A DNA stretch of 40,732 bases from Pseudomonadota bacterium. Its GTDB lineage: Bacteria > Pseudomonadota > Gammaproteobacteria > Pseudomonadales > Moraxellaceae. Numbering within the stretch: the first letter of the stretch is position 1; each line of letters begins with the position of its first letter. The notes beneath the pieces are model-generated. The model was not told the origin of the DNA. It worked only from the letters and a program-made list of their open reading frames with translations, and ran no database searches. The stretch covers positions 1 through 40,732 of the forward strand of contig JAJZHK010000026.1 of assembly GCA_021804565.1 (NCBI GenBank), given 5' to 3'. The position numbers were made by a program, and so were the translations under genes. Of the stretch, positions 8,041-15,924 are shown piece after piece.

Positions 8041-8693
8041 GAGGGGATGTCCGCACAGGGGAGTGGTGGATTATAGCAAAGAGCCTTTTCAAAATGGTGC
8101 TGCAGTCTGTCCAGCGCTTCATCCATCAGCACCGCGCTGTCCTGGCGCCGGGTTTCGATCTGCAGGCTGGTCATGGCCAGGCCTGACATGCCACAGGGAT
8201 CGATGCCCTGCCAGGGCTGCATGTCCATGGCGACGTTGAGTGCCAGGCCATGGTAGCTGCAGCCCTGTCTGATGCGCAGGCCCAGGGAGGCGATCTTGCG
8301 TCCCTGCACATAGATGCCGGGTGCATGCGCTCGCCTTTCTCCGTGCACGGCGAAGTCGTTCAGGGTGGCGATCAGGACGTCTTCAAGGAGATCGACCAGC
8401 TGGCGGACATGCAGCTTGCGCCGACGCAGATCGAGCAGGGGGTAAGCCACCCACTGACCGGGTGCGTGGTAGGTGACTTGGCCACCGCGGTCGGTGGCCA
8501 CCAGGGGGATTGCCCCGACATGGTGCACATGCTCCGGGCGCCCGGCCTGGCCCAGGGTGAACACCGCCTCATGCTGCAGCAGCCACAGCTCATCCTCGGT
8601 ATCCGCCTGACGTGTCGTGGTGAACTGGCGCATGCGTTCCCAGGTGCGCGTGAAGTCGACCTGACCGAGGTGGCGTATGCGCAGCTCGTTCAC
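8037..8693 (-). CDS. lipB: Octanoyl-[ACP]:protein N-octanoyltransferase
   Basis: Transfers octanoyl from ACP to lipoyl domains, the step before LipA. 218 residues. The [12 protein letters not shown] signature (69-80), catalytic Lys133 in GRKIASLG and catalytic Cys167 in DPCGMSGL are present. The start is GTG at 8693, overlapping the ybeD stop by four bases; downstream it overlaps lipA by four bases. Together with lipA it provides the de novo lipoate pathway. Confidence 0.97.
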   Translation of the reverse strand: MNELRIRHLGQVDFTRTWERMRQFTTTRQADTEDELWLLQHEAVFTLGQAGRPEHVHHVGAIPLVATDRGGQVTYHAPGQWVAYPLLDLRRRKLHVRQLVDLLEDVLIATLNDFAVHGERRAHAPGIYVQGRKIASLGLRIRQGCSYHGLALNVAMDMQPWQGIDPCGMSGLAMTSLQIETRRQDSAVLMDEALDRLQHHFEKALCYNPPLPCADIPS

Positions 8694-8977
8694 AGCACCA
8701 GCTTGATCTGCGGGCAGGCGGCGAGCTCAGCGTAGAGTTGATCACGCTGTGCCTCGCTGCGGAGGATGAACGTGGCGCTGACCGAGACGTACTTGCCGCC
8801 GGCCGAGTGGCGGCAGCTCAGTGTCGCGGCGTCAAAGTCATCGATATGACGGCTTAAAATCCCCGCGACGATGGTCTGCATGGGATGGGCGCTGTCACCG
8901 ATCACCTTGAGCGGGTAGTTCATGGGATAGACCCAGACACCTGCCCGCGCCTGCTCGCAAAAACTGCCTGAGGACAT
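8690..8977 (-). CDS. ybeD: DUF493 / YbeD family protein
   Basis: A 95-residue small alpha/beta protein of the YbeD (DUF493) family, an ACT-like regulatory fold of unknown function that is usually encoded next to lipB. The recognisable parts are YPLKVIG (19-25), HSAGGKYVSVSATF in the middle and the terminal [12 protein letters not shown]. It starts 6 bp after efp and overlaps lipB by four bases, so it lies inside the operon. The family is thought to help lipoate or ligand sensing; that role is inference from context. Confidence 0.9.
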   Translation of the reverse strand: MSSGSFCEQARAGVWVYPMNYPLKVIGDSAHPMQTIVAGILSRHIDDFDAATLSCRHSAGGKYVSVSATFILRSEAQRDQLYAELAACPQIKLVL

Positions 8978-8983
8978 CAGGTC

Positions 8984-9550
8984 TTAGCCCTTGGCACGGC
9001 CACGGAATTCGCCGGTACGGGTGTCGATTTCTATTTTTTCACCGGTTTCGATGAAGGCGGCTACCTGCAGTTCGTAGCCGTTGGGCAGGCGTGCCGACTT
9101 GGTCACCTTGCCCGAGGTGTCACCCTTGGCGGCAGGTTCGGTATAAGCGATTTCACGAACGATGATGACCGGCATTTCCACCGAGATGGCCTTGCCATCG
9201 TAGAGCACGACTTCCACGGTTTCCTGCATGCCGTCTTCGATGTAGTTGGCGGCGTCACCGAGGTTTTCTTTCTCGACTTCGTATTGATTGAACTCGGCAT
9301 CCATGAAGACGTAGAGCGGGTCGGCGAAATAGGAGTAGGTGACTTCCTTTTTCTCGAGAATGATCTGCTCGAATTTTTCATCGGCCTTGTAGACCGTTTC
9401 CTGGCCCTGGGCGGTGAGCAGATTCTTCATCTTCATCTTGACGACGGCGGAGTTGCGGCCGGACTTGTTGTACTCGGCCTTGAGCACGACCATGGGTTGA
9501 CCACCCACCATGATGACGTTGCCGGCGCGGATTTCCTGTGCGGTTTTCAT
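8984..9550 (-). CDS. efp: Elongation factor P, Arg32 type
   Basis: Relieves ribosome stalling at polyproline stretches. 188 residues, full length with KOW-like domain I and two OB domains. The modified loop reads [16 protein letters not shown], with Arg at position 32, as in Pseudomonas EF-P, rather than the Lys34 of E. coli. Arg32 EF-P is activated by rhamnosylation, and the enzyme gene earP lies immediately upstream on the same strand. The remaining body ([32 protein letters not shown]) is typical. A possible -10 box (TACAAT on the minus strand, 9581-9586) lies in the 62-bp gap. Confidence 0.98.
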   Translation of the reverse strand: MKTAQEIRAGNVIMVGGQPMVVLKAEYNKSGRNSAVVKMKMKNLLTAQGQETVYKADEKFEQIILEKKEVTYSYFADPLYVFMDAEFNQYEVEKENLGDAANYIEDGMQETVEVVLYDGKAISVEMPVIIVREIAYTEPAAKGDTSGKVTKSARLPNGYELQVAAFIETGEKIEIDTRTGEFRGRAKG

Positions 9551-9580
9551 GACTGTACCTGGCTGAATAAGGGGCGGCCC

Positions 9581-9586
9581 ATTGTA
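9581..9586 (-). promoter_or_regulatory. Candidate -10 box upstream of efp
   Basis: Minus-strand TACAAT lies 30 bp before the efp start codon, in the earP-efp gap. A -35 match is poor. It could give efp its own promoter besides transcription from earP. Confidence 0.3.
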
Positions 9587-9612
9587 ATGAAAGCCGCGAT
9601 ATCTCGCCAGCG

Positions 9613-10704
9613 TCAGGCGTCGTCTGTCTGGCGCAGCAGCTGGCTGACCAGATCTTCCTGGGCGGCCAGCTGCTCACGCCAGTGCTGGCAGCTGGCGGCT
9701 ATGGCCGGCAGGGCGGACCAGACCTGCGTCCACAGCTCGACCCCCACCGCGAGCCCGGCGTTGAAGCGGCGGTGCAGGCTGGGCAAAGGTTCCGGCATGG
9801 GGTGCAGGCGCAGCCAGGCTTCAAGCTTGTCGAGATGGGCCTGCCCGTCCTGGAGATAGGCCTGCCATAGCAGCGGGCGAGCGGCCCATTGCGCGCGCAC
9901 CCAGCTGTCCTCGCCGCGCACGATATTAAAGTCAGCCAGGCCGAGCAGGCGGTCGTAGTCGCGATGGTGGAGCAGATCCAGGCTCTGGATCCGACAAGGC
10001 TGTGTCGACGTCGGCAGCGAGCCGGCCGGGACGGCCGCCAGGGCCGCATCCGCGCCCGGACCGAGCAACAGGACATGGGCCGGGCGCTCGCGCAGGGAGA
10101 GCAAAAGATCGTCCAGAAGCGCTTGCGGGTAACAGAACACCGTGATGAGCAGGGCGGCGGGGTCGGGGTGGACGCCGCAGGCTTGCAAAAACCGTTGTTG
10201 CTGCTCGCGATCTTGACGCCAGTCCTGGTGCAGGGCAAGCAGCTCGGGCTCGCGCAGCAGTCCACCTCTGTCGGCGGTGAAGCCGGGCATATGGTAGGTC
10301 TGCCGCAGCCCGGTGGCCGGGTGAATGGACGTCTGCCGGTGGCAGGCGCGGGCCCAGTCTTCGGCGCTGAGATGGTCGATATGGATGAGCCGTGGCCGTA
10401 CCGCCTGTTGCGCCAAGGCCTCCAGCGTGCCCTCGCCGTAGCCACAGGCAAACGTCTCCAGCCAAAGGTCATCGCCGGCACGGGCCAGCACGTCGCTGCG
10501 CTCACGCCAAGGCTGTACGTCGATCTCGTCGTCCACCGAAGACGCCAGCGCAGAGGGTGCTTGACGCAGCCTGTGCAGGGTGTTGAGATCATCGATGAGC
10601 AGGCAGACACGATGACCGCCGGCTGCCAGCTGGCGTGCCAAACGCCAGCCGATGCCGGCGTCGCCCAGATTGTCGATGACCTTGCAGAAAATTGTGATGC
10701 GCAT
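9613..10704 (-). CDS. earP: EF-P arginine-32 rhamnosyltransferase
   Basis: Inverting GT-B glycosyltransferase that moves rhamnose from dTDP-L-rhamnose to Arg32 of EF-P. 363 residues. The N-terminal loop [21 protein letters not shown] has the conserved aspartates (D11, D15), and the C-terminal nucleotide-sugar site has [13 protein letters not shown], with E265 and D266 in the RGEDS motif. The [14 protein letters not shown] block after it is also family-typical. The encoded substrate, EF-P with Arg32, lies 62 bp downstream, so enzyme and target agree. Divergent from prlC with a 72-bp gap. Confidence 0.97.
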   Translation of the reverse strand: MRITIFCKVIDNLGDAGIGWRLARQLAAGGHRVCLLIDDLNTLHRLRQAPSALASSVDDEIDVQPWRERSDVLARAGDDLWLETFACGYGEGTLEALAQQAVRPRLIHIDHLSAEDWARACHRQTSIHPATGLRQTYHMPGFTADRGGLLREPELLALHQDWRQDREQQQRFLQACGVHPDPAALLITVFCYPQALLDDLLLSLRERPAHVLLLGPGADAALAAVPAGSLPTSTQPCRIQSLDLLHHRDYDRLLGLADFNIVRGEDSWVRAQWAARPLLWQAYLQDGQAHLDKLEAWLRLHPMPEPLPSLHRRFNAGLAVGVELWTQVWSALPAIAASCQHWREQLAAQEDLVSQLLRQTDDA

Positions 10705-10776
10705 GACTCAGCATAGCAAGGCGAGCCGGGCTTCTGCCATACTGCCCGACTTTCGCCGTGTATTGGAGATGACCCC

Positions 10777-12771
10777 ATGCCCTTGCCTGCGCTCCCCGCC
10801 TGGGACCAGTTTCGTGCCGACGACCAGCTACGTCTTTTTCTTGATCTTTTGCAGCGAGCCCAGGCCAGCTGGGCGGTTTATGCCCAGGCTGAAGCCGGTT
10901 TTGCCACGGTGCTGCAGCCTTTGCTGAGCCTGGAGGCTGAAATCGAGGAGGCTTTCGCGCCCATCAGCCATCTCCATGCGGTGCTCGGTGACGAAGACTG
11001 GCGGCAAGCTTATGCACAGGCCCTTGCCGCGTGGTCGAGTTACAGCACCGAGCTCTATCAGCACCGCGGTCTCTACGAGCAGGTCCGCAAGGTGCTCGAG
11101 CAGGGCGGGCTCGACCACATCCAGGCGCGTGTCGCCGAGCTCAAGGAGCGCGACTTTCGTTTGACCGGGGTGGCTTTGGCCGAGGCTGATCGCGAACGCT
11201 TTGCGGCAAATGCCCTGCGCTTGAGTGCGCTCGCCACCGAGTTCGCCCACCATGTGCTCGATGCCACGCAGGCGGTGTTTTTTGACGTCGGCGCTGAACG
11301 GCTGGCCGGTGTGCCGGAGGCCCAGCGTGAGCTTTGGGCACAGCAGTCGCGCCAGGCCGGGCTGTCGGCCTATCGGATCAGCCTGCGTCAGCCCGACTAC
11401 GTGGCGGTGCTCACCCATGCCGAGGACCGCTTCTTGCGCGAACAGGTCTACAATGCCTACGTGCAGCGCGCCAGCGAGCTGGGGCCGGCGTCTTTCGATA
11501 ACGGTCCCCTGATGCTCGAGATCCTCGCCCTGCGCCAGGCGCAGGCGGAGCTTTTAGGTTTTGCCAACTACAATGAACTGGCCTTGCAGGGACGTATGGC
11601 TGACTCGGTATCGAGCATCAGGCAGCTGCTCGAAGGGCTTTTGAGCCGATCCGGGCCGCAGGCGATCGAGGACCGGCAGGACCTGCTGCAGGAGGCTCAG
11701 GCCTGCGGTCTGGAGTCGATCGCCGCCTGGGACATCGCTTTTTTGTCGGAGCGCTTGCGCGTCCGGCAACACGCTTACCGGCAGGAGGATCTGCGCCCCT
11801 ATTTTCCGCTGCCACAGGTGCTCGAGCGGCTGTTCGCGCTCTTGCAGGGGCTGTGGGGTCTGCGCGTGCAGCGTGTCGAGGTGCCGGTCTGGCATCAGGA
11901 TGTCATCTACCTCGAGCTGGAAGAGCAGGGCGAGATCATTGCCGGCTGCTACCTCGATCTTTTTGCGCGCGAGGGCAAGCGCGGCGGCGCCTGGATGGCT
12001 GATCTGCGCGGCCTGCGCCAGCTCGGTTCGGGTGCGCTGCAAAGGCCGATCGCCTTGCTCACCTGCAATTTCCGCCCCCCCGCTGAAGGTGCCGTGGCGC
12101 AGCTCGATCACAGCGAGCTGACGACGCTATTGCACGAGCTGGGGCATGGCTTGCAGCATATGCTGACCCGGGTGGCGCAAACAGGGGTCAGCGGTATCGC
12201 CGGCATCGCCTGGGATGCGGTCGAGCTGCCCAGCCAGTTCATGGAGAACCTGGCGCAACGTGAAGACAGCCTGTTGCGCCTGGCCTCCCCCGATGCGCAA
12301 GGACAGAATCTGGCGCCGGAACTGGCGCAGCGCGTCGTCGCCAGCCGTAATTTCCAGTCGGCCCTGCTCTGCCGCCGGCAGATCGAGTTTGCGCTTTTCG
12401 ATCTCGCCATCCATGAGCAGGTACCAACCAGCGAAGCTGAGCTGCAGGCCGTGCTCGATGCCCTGCGCCAGCGCACGGCGATGTTTGCCGTGCCGGCCAA
12501 CAATCGTTTCCAGCATAGTTTCAGTCACATCTTTGCCGGCGGCTACGCCGCAGGTTACTACAGCTACAAATGGGCTGAGGTGCTCGCCGCGGATGCTTTT
12601 GCCGCGGTTGCCCGCGATGGTCTGCACGGCTCGTTGACGGCGCGTCGCTACCGGGACACGGTGCTGGCTTTGGGTGGCGCCTGGTCGGCGGCGGAGGTGT
12701 TTCGCATGTTCATGGGCCGCGACCCGGATATAGCCGCCTTGTTGGCCGATTATGGGTGGAGGTCCGCATGA
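10777..12771 (+). CDS. prlC: Oligopeptidase A (M3 family metallopeptidase)
   Basis: Cytoplasmic zinc endopeptidase degrading short peptides, including cleaved signal peptides. 664 residues, close to E. coli OpdA. The zinc site HELGHGLQH starts at 453 (ligands H453, H457), the third ligand is E483 in WDAVELPSQFMEN, and the C-terminal substrate-binding region reads SFSHIFAGGYAAGYYSY. GGAG at 10765-10768 supports ATG 10777. Its stop overlaps the start of yheV by four bases. Confidence 0.95.
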   Translation: MPLPALPAWDQFRADDQLRLFLDLLQRAQASWAVYAQAEAGFATVLQPLLSLEAEIEEAFAPISHLHAVLGDEDWRQAYAQALAAWSSYSTELYQHRGLYEQVRKVLEQGGLDHIQARVAELKERDFRLTGVALAEADRERFAANALRLSALATEFAHHVLDATQAVFFDVGAERLAGVPEAQRELWAQQSRQAGLSAYRISLRQPDYVAVLTHAEDRFLREQVYNAYVQRASELGPASFDNGPLMLEILALRQAQAELLGFANYNELALQGRMADSVSSIRQLLEGLLSRSGPQAIEDRQDLLQEAQACGLESIAAWDIAFLSERLRVRQHAYRQEDLRPYFPLPQVLERLFALLQGLWGLRVQRVEVPVWHQDVIYLELEEQGEIIAGCYLDLFAREGKRGGAWMADLRGLRQLGSGALQRPIALLTCNFRPPAEGAVAQLDHSELTTLLHELGHGLQHMLTRVAQTGVSGIAGIAWDAVELPSQFMENLAQREDSLLRLASPDAQGQNLAPELAQRVVASRNFQSALLCRRQIEFALFDLAIHEQVPTSEAELQAVLDALRQRTAMFAVPANNRFQHSFSHIFAGGYAAGYYSYKWAEVLAADAFAAVARDGLHGSLTARRYRDTVLALGGAWSAAEVFRMFMGRDPDIAALLADYGWRSA

Positions 12772-12971
12772 GTCCTCGTGGTCGCTTCATCGCCGGTGCG
12801 CGTTGCCCGTCCTGTCAGGCGCAGGATCGTGTACGCTGGTTTCATGACCGCGAATCGGGGCGCGAGTGGATCGTCTGTCAGGCCTGTGGCCATGAACAGG
12901 AGCGGCCGCAGGAGGCAGCGCAAGCCGCCGAGGCGCCTGCCGTTGTGCAGTTGCGCCCGCCGCGCGACTAG
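12768..12971 (+). CDS. yheV: YheV-family zinc-ribbon protein
   Basis: A 67-residue protein with two CxxC knuckles (C13-C16 and C37-C40) in the pattern RFIAGARCPSC...WIVCQACG typical of YheV (DUF2387), often encoded directly after prlC. GGAGG at 12758-12762 points to ATG 12768, which overlaps the prlC stop as ATGA. Role unknown; the ribbon suggests nucleic-acid or protein binding. The C-terminal tail is Ala/Glu/Pro-rich. It ends in a CTAG shared with the stop of the convergent cyclase gene. Confidence 0.9.
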   Translation: MSPRGRFIAGARCPSCQAQDRVRWFHDRESGREWIVCQACGHEQERPQEAAQAAEAPAVVQLRPPRD

Positions 12972-15106
12972 GCGATGGCGTAACCGCTGCGCCCGGCGGC
13001 CTTGGCCCGATAGAGGGCGGCATCGGCACGGGCGATGAGGTCCTGGGCGCTTTCCCCATGCTCGCCATCGTGCAAGGCGATGCCGACACTGAGCGAGACG
13101 TGCAGACGCAGCCCGTCGAGTACCACAGGCTCGTGCATGGCCTCGAGGATTTTACGGGTGATACGACTGGCCGGTTCGGCGGAGCCGGCATTTTTCAGCA
13201 GAACCAGGAACTCGTCGCCGCCGATACGGCAGATGCAGTCGTCGGCGCGCACGCAAGAGTTCAGGCGCTCACTGAAGACCTGCAGCACGCTATCACCCAC
13301 GGCATGACCGTAGGCGTCATTGATATTTTTAAAGTTGTCGAGGTCGATGTAGAGCAGGGCGTGTGCGGGGCTGTTGTCCATGCCCAAATGCTCTTCGAGC
13401 TTGGAAAAGAAGGCCGGTCGGTTGAACAGACCGGTCAAGGCGTCGCGCGAAGCGGCGTCGCGTAGTCGGGAGGTTTCCCGCCAGCGCTCTTCGATGTCCC
13501 AGGCGACCATGTAAAAGCCTGAGCATAGACCGCTGGCCGGAACGGTCACAGGAATCAGGCGTGACTCGAAGCGGCGCACGCCCTGGCGGGTTTGCAGACT
13601 CATCTCGCCCTGGACATGTTCACCGCGTAGCGCCGCTTCGATCTGCGCACGGCACAGCTGGTAGGTGTCGACGCCGAGCAGCTCGATCATGCTCAGGCCG
13701 ACGATCTGCTCAGGCGCCAGTCCTAAGGCCGTGCCTAAGGCGCTGTTGGTGTAGAGGTAACGCTGCTGGGCGTCGATATAGGCGAGGTGGACGGGGATGC
13801 TGTCCGCCACCGAGCGCAGCAGGGCCTGGCTGCGTCGCAAGGCCGCTTCGGCCTCTTTGCGCCGCGTGATGTCGTGCAGGAAGGCGTGAAATTCGATCTG
13901 TTCAGCGCTGCCGGTGGCACTGAAACTGGCCTCGGCGATGAATGCGTTCCCGGCAAGATCGCACATCAGCAGCTCGTGGCGACGCTTGAGCCAGCAGAGC
14001 TTCTTGCGGCGGCTATAGATGCGCAAGGCGCGACAGAAAACATCGGCACTGGCGGGCTGCAGAAAGTCATGCAGTGCACGGCCCACCAGCGCCGGTTTCG
14101 TTCCCCCGAGCAACTGGGCGGCCTCGGCATTGAGCATGTTGATGCGACCCTGGGGGTCGAAGCTCAGATAGCCTTCGTGCGAGGCCTCGATGATCTCCTG
14201 CAGGCGCGATTCGCTGGCCAGCAGCGCAGCTTCCGACTGGCGACGTCGTTCAACTTCAGCGTTGAGGGCGGCGAGGGCGGCGGTACGTTCGTCGATAAGG
14301 CGGGTGCTGATCTCGAAGTCGCTTTGGTGGGTGTAGGCGGAGCCCAAAAGCCCAGCCAGCAATTCTACCGTCTGCAGGTCATGGGCATCGAGAGAGCGCT
14401 CGGTCGGGCAGTAGATCGTCGCCATGCCGATCTTCTGTCCGGCGTGGACGATGGGCGCCAGAATGATGCTGCCTGGCAGTTCCGCCAGGTCTTGCCGCAC
14501 CTGTAGACGCGCTGGCTGCTGCGCCGCGCACCATGGCGTCAGGCGCGCAAGGATGTCGGCGTCGCCATGCGTGGCCTGCAAGGACAGCGCCGTACCGCCG
14601 AGCAGGTGGATGCAGCAGGCAGCGGCTCCGGTCAAACGGCAGAGTTCTTCGGCGACCAGCTGGTTGAAACGCGACAGGTCGAGCTCAGCCTGCGCCAGGC
14701 GTTGCTGAACAGCGATGATGCTCGCCAGCTGCTCCATCGTCTGACGTAGATCACGCACGGCAAGATCACGCTCACGCAGGCTGCTGATCAGCATCTGATT
14801 GATGACAACCATACTGTCAACTTGCCGTGTCAAGGCCTCGGTATAACAGAGGACGCGGTCCTGGGGGTGCCTGACCGCGGTGCAGATCAGTCGATAAGTC
14901 TGCGTGCGGCCCTCGCGCTGGAGGCTGATCTGGCGCTCATGCCAGCGACCCGCCGCGAGGTCTTGCCAGAGCGCCTGTGCCTCTGCAGCAGCCAGCATGT
15001 CGGGCTTGAAGTGGGGGTTGCAAAAACAGGGCTGGCCTGAGTCGTCACAACACCAGGCCGGTAAACTCAGTTGCATCAGCAGTGCGCGATGCAGTGGGGT
15101 GTCCAT
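12968..15106 (-). CDS. Diguanylate cyclase with GAF and two PAS domains
   Basis: Predicted to make c-di-GMP. 712 residues, apparently cytosolic: no membrane helix is evident. Residues ~1-95 look like a short PAS-like segment, a helical linker follows, ~140-265 is GAF-like (LAPIVHAGQKIGMATIYCP), coiled coil to ~300, then PAS at ~301-415 and ~425-545. The GGDEF domain occupies ~548-712 with an intact active site RIGGDEF (629-633) and an RxxD inhibitory site at 620-623. No EAL domain. The GAF/PAS front suggests control by a small ligand or redox signal, but no ligand can be assigned. It ends tail-to-tail with yheV with a four-base overlap. Confidence 0.93.
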   Translation of the reverse strand: MDTPLHRALLMQLSLPAWCCDDSGQPCFCNPHFKPDMLAAAEAQALWQDLAAGRWHERQISLQREGRTQTYRLICTAVRHPQDRVLCYTEALTRQVDSMVVINQMLISSLRERDLAVRDLRQTMEQLASIIAVQQRLAQAELDLSRFNQLVAEELCRLTGAAACCIHLLGGTALSLQATHGDADILARLTPWCAAQQPARLQVRQDLAELPGSIILAPIVHAGQKIGMATIYCPTERSLDAHDLQTVELLAGLLGSAYTHQSDFEISTRLIDERTAALAALNAEVERRRQSEAALLASESRLQEIIEASHEGYLSFDPQGRINMLNAEAAQLLGGTKPALVGRALHDFLQPASADVFCRALRIYSRRKKLCWLKRRHELLMCDLAGNAFIAEASFSATGSAEQIEFHAFLHDITRRKEAEAALRRSQALLRSVADSIPVHLAYIDAQQRYLYTNSALGTALGLAPEQIVGLSMIELLGVDTYQLCRAQIEAALRGEHVQGEMSLQTRQGVRRFESRLIPVTVPASGLCSGFYMVAWDIEERWRETSRLRDAASRDALTGLFNRPAFFSKLEEHLGMDNSPAHALLYIDLDNFKNINDAYGHAVGDSVLQVFSERLNSCVRADDCICRIGGDEFLVLLKNAGSAEPASRITRKILEAMHEPVVLDGLRLHVSLSVGIALHDGEHGESAQDLIARADAALYRAKAAGRSGYAIA

Positions 15107-15130
15107 ACCGGCCTGGGATATCCCTGATCC

Positions 15131-15748
15131 TTAGTGGGCAGCACTGAGGCCGGGTGGCGTCAGTTCATGCAGGCTGGCAAAGTGTGACCAGTTGCGCTGC
15201 CAGTGCTGGTCGATCTGATGCATTTTCAGCCCTTGTTCGTGGAAGAGGGAGAGCGCCGTTTCCTTGGCCAGTTCATCGAGGGCCGGCGCGATGAGGTCGC
15301 CGATCAGGTGGGCTGCGATCAGGTCGGCACTGGTCATGTCGATGCGCGCCAGATGCAGGCCCTGGTCCTTGCGGAAGTGCTCGTTGATTTCCTCGACCAA
15401 GCGGTGTGCCAGGTAGGCCTGGCTCAGCAACTCTTCGAGATCGCGCTCCTCGTGGCTGCGATTGGAGCCGTAGATGAAGATGTCTTCCACCAAATTGATC
15501 AAGGGAGCGACCTGGCGTAAGCAGGCGCTGGCCTCAGCGGCATCGCCCAGTGCATCGATCATGCTCGGTACGTGCTCGATATAGGCATGCACGAAGTCGA
15601 TCAGGTGGGCGGTCGCTTGCGCAGCGACGACCGGCACGGTGCGCTGGATGTGGTTGACTTTCCAGTGCAGGCGCTCATAGAGCAGTCCAGTCTCTTCTTC
15701 ATTGTGCTTGGCCTGCGCGATCACGTCGCGTATATCGTAAGCTGGCAT
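15131..15748 (-). CDS. Conserved-looking helical protein of unknown function
   Basis: 205 residues, not recognised. It appears all-alpha, with no signal peptide or membrane helix, and is acidic with many His and Glu (IRDVIAQAKHNEEETG at the start; SNRSHEERDLEELLSQAYLAHRLVEEINEHF in two halves near 100-130). No catalytic motif is apparent; HEE and HxxxE clusters could bind metal, which is speculation. AGAGGA six bases before ATG 15748 supports the start, and a candidate promoter sits in the 176-bp gap to polA. It is 24 bp upstream of the cyclase gene on the same strand, so the two may be cotranscribed, hinting at a signalling link. Confidence 0.75.
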   Translation of the reverse strand: MPAYDIRDVIAQAKHNEEETGLLYERLHWKVNHIQRTVPVVAAQATAHLIDFVHAYIEHVPSMIDALGDAAEASACLRQVAPLINLVEDIFIYGSNRSHEERDLEELLSQAYLAHRLVEEINEHFRKDQGLHLARIDMTSADLIAAHLIGDLIAPALDELAKETALSLFHEQGLKMHQIDQHWQRNWSHFASLHELTPPGLSAAH

Positions 15749-15797
15749 GACTCGTCCTCTATGCCCGGGCAGGATGTGGATAGGATCCCCTCAATTT

Positions 15798-15827
15798 ATT
15801 GTAGTGGATTGCATAAAAAATGCACAA
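15798..15827 (-). promoter_or_regulatory. Candidate promoter for the minus-strand unknown gene
   Basis: On the minus strand, TTGTGC (15822-15827) and TACAAT (15798-15803) are separated by 18 bp, predicting a leader of about 45 bases to the ATG at 15748. The -10 matches five of six; the -35 matches only three. Confidence 0.35.
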
Positions 15828-15843
15828 CCCATGTTTGTTGTGC
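15822..15843. promoter_or_regulatory. Inverted repeat upstream of polA
   Basis: GCACAAC, 8-base loop, GTTGTGC: a perfect 7-bp dyad in the divergent polA region. Its left arm covers the -35 candidate of the minus-strand gene, so it may be an operator or an RNA hairpin. Confidence 0.35.
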
Positions 15844-15865
15844 TCAGCCGCAGCTTGGCGCCGCG

Positions 15866-15898
15866 CTGCCGGGCAAGGCAGAATGCCTGTCCCGGCAG
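15866..15898. other. Composite hairpin in the polA leader
   Basis: CTGCCGGG (15866-15873) pairs perfectly with CCCGGCAG (15891-15898), and inside it AGGCA/TGCCT (15876-15888) forms a second stem with loop GAA. It ends 26 bases before the polA ATG and has no T-run, so a leader or regulatory structure is likelier than a terminator. Confidence 0.5.
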
Positions 15899-15924
15899 CA
15901 TGACTTGATGTCTTGAGGTGAACG

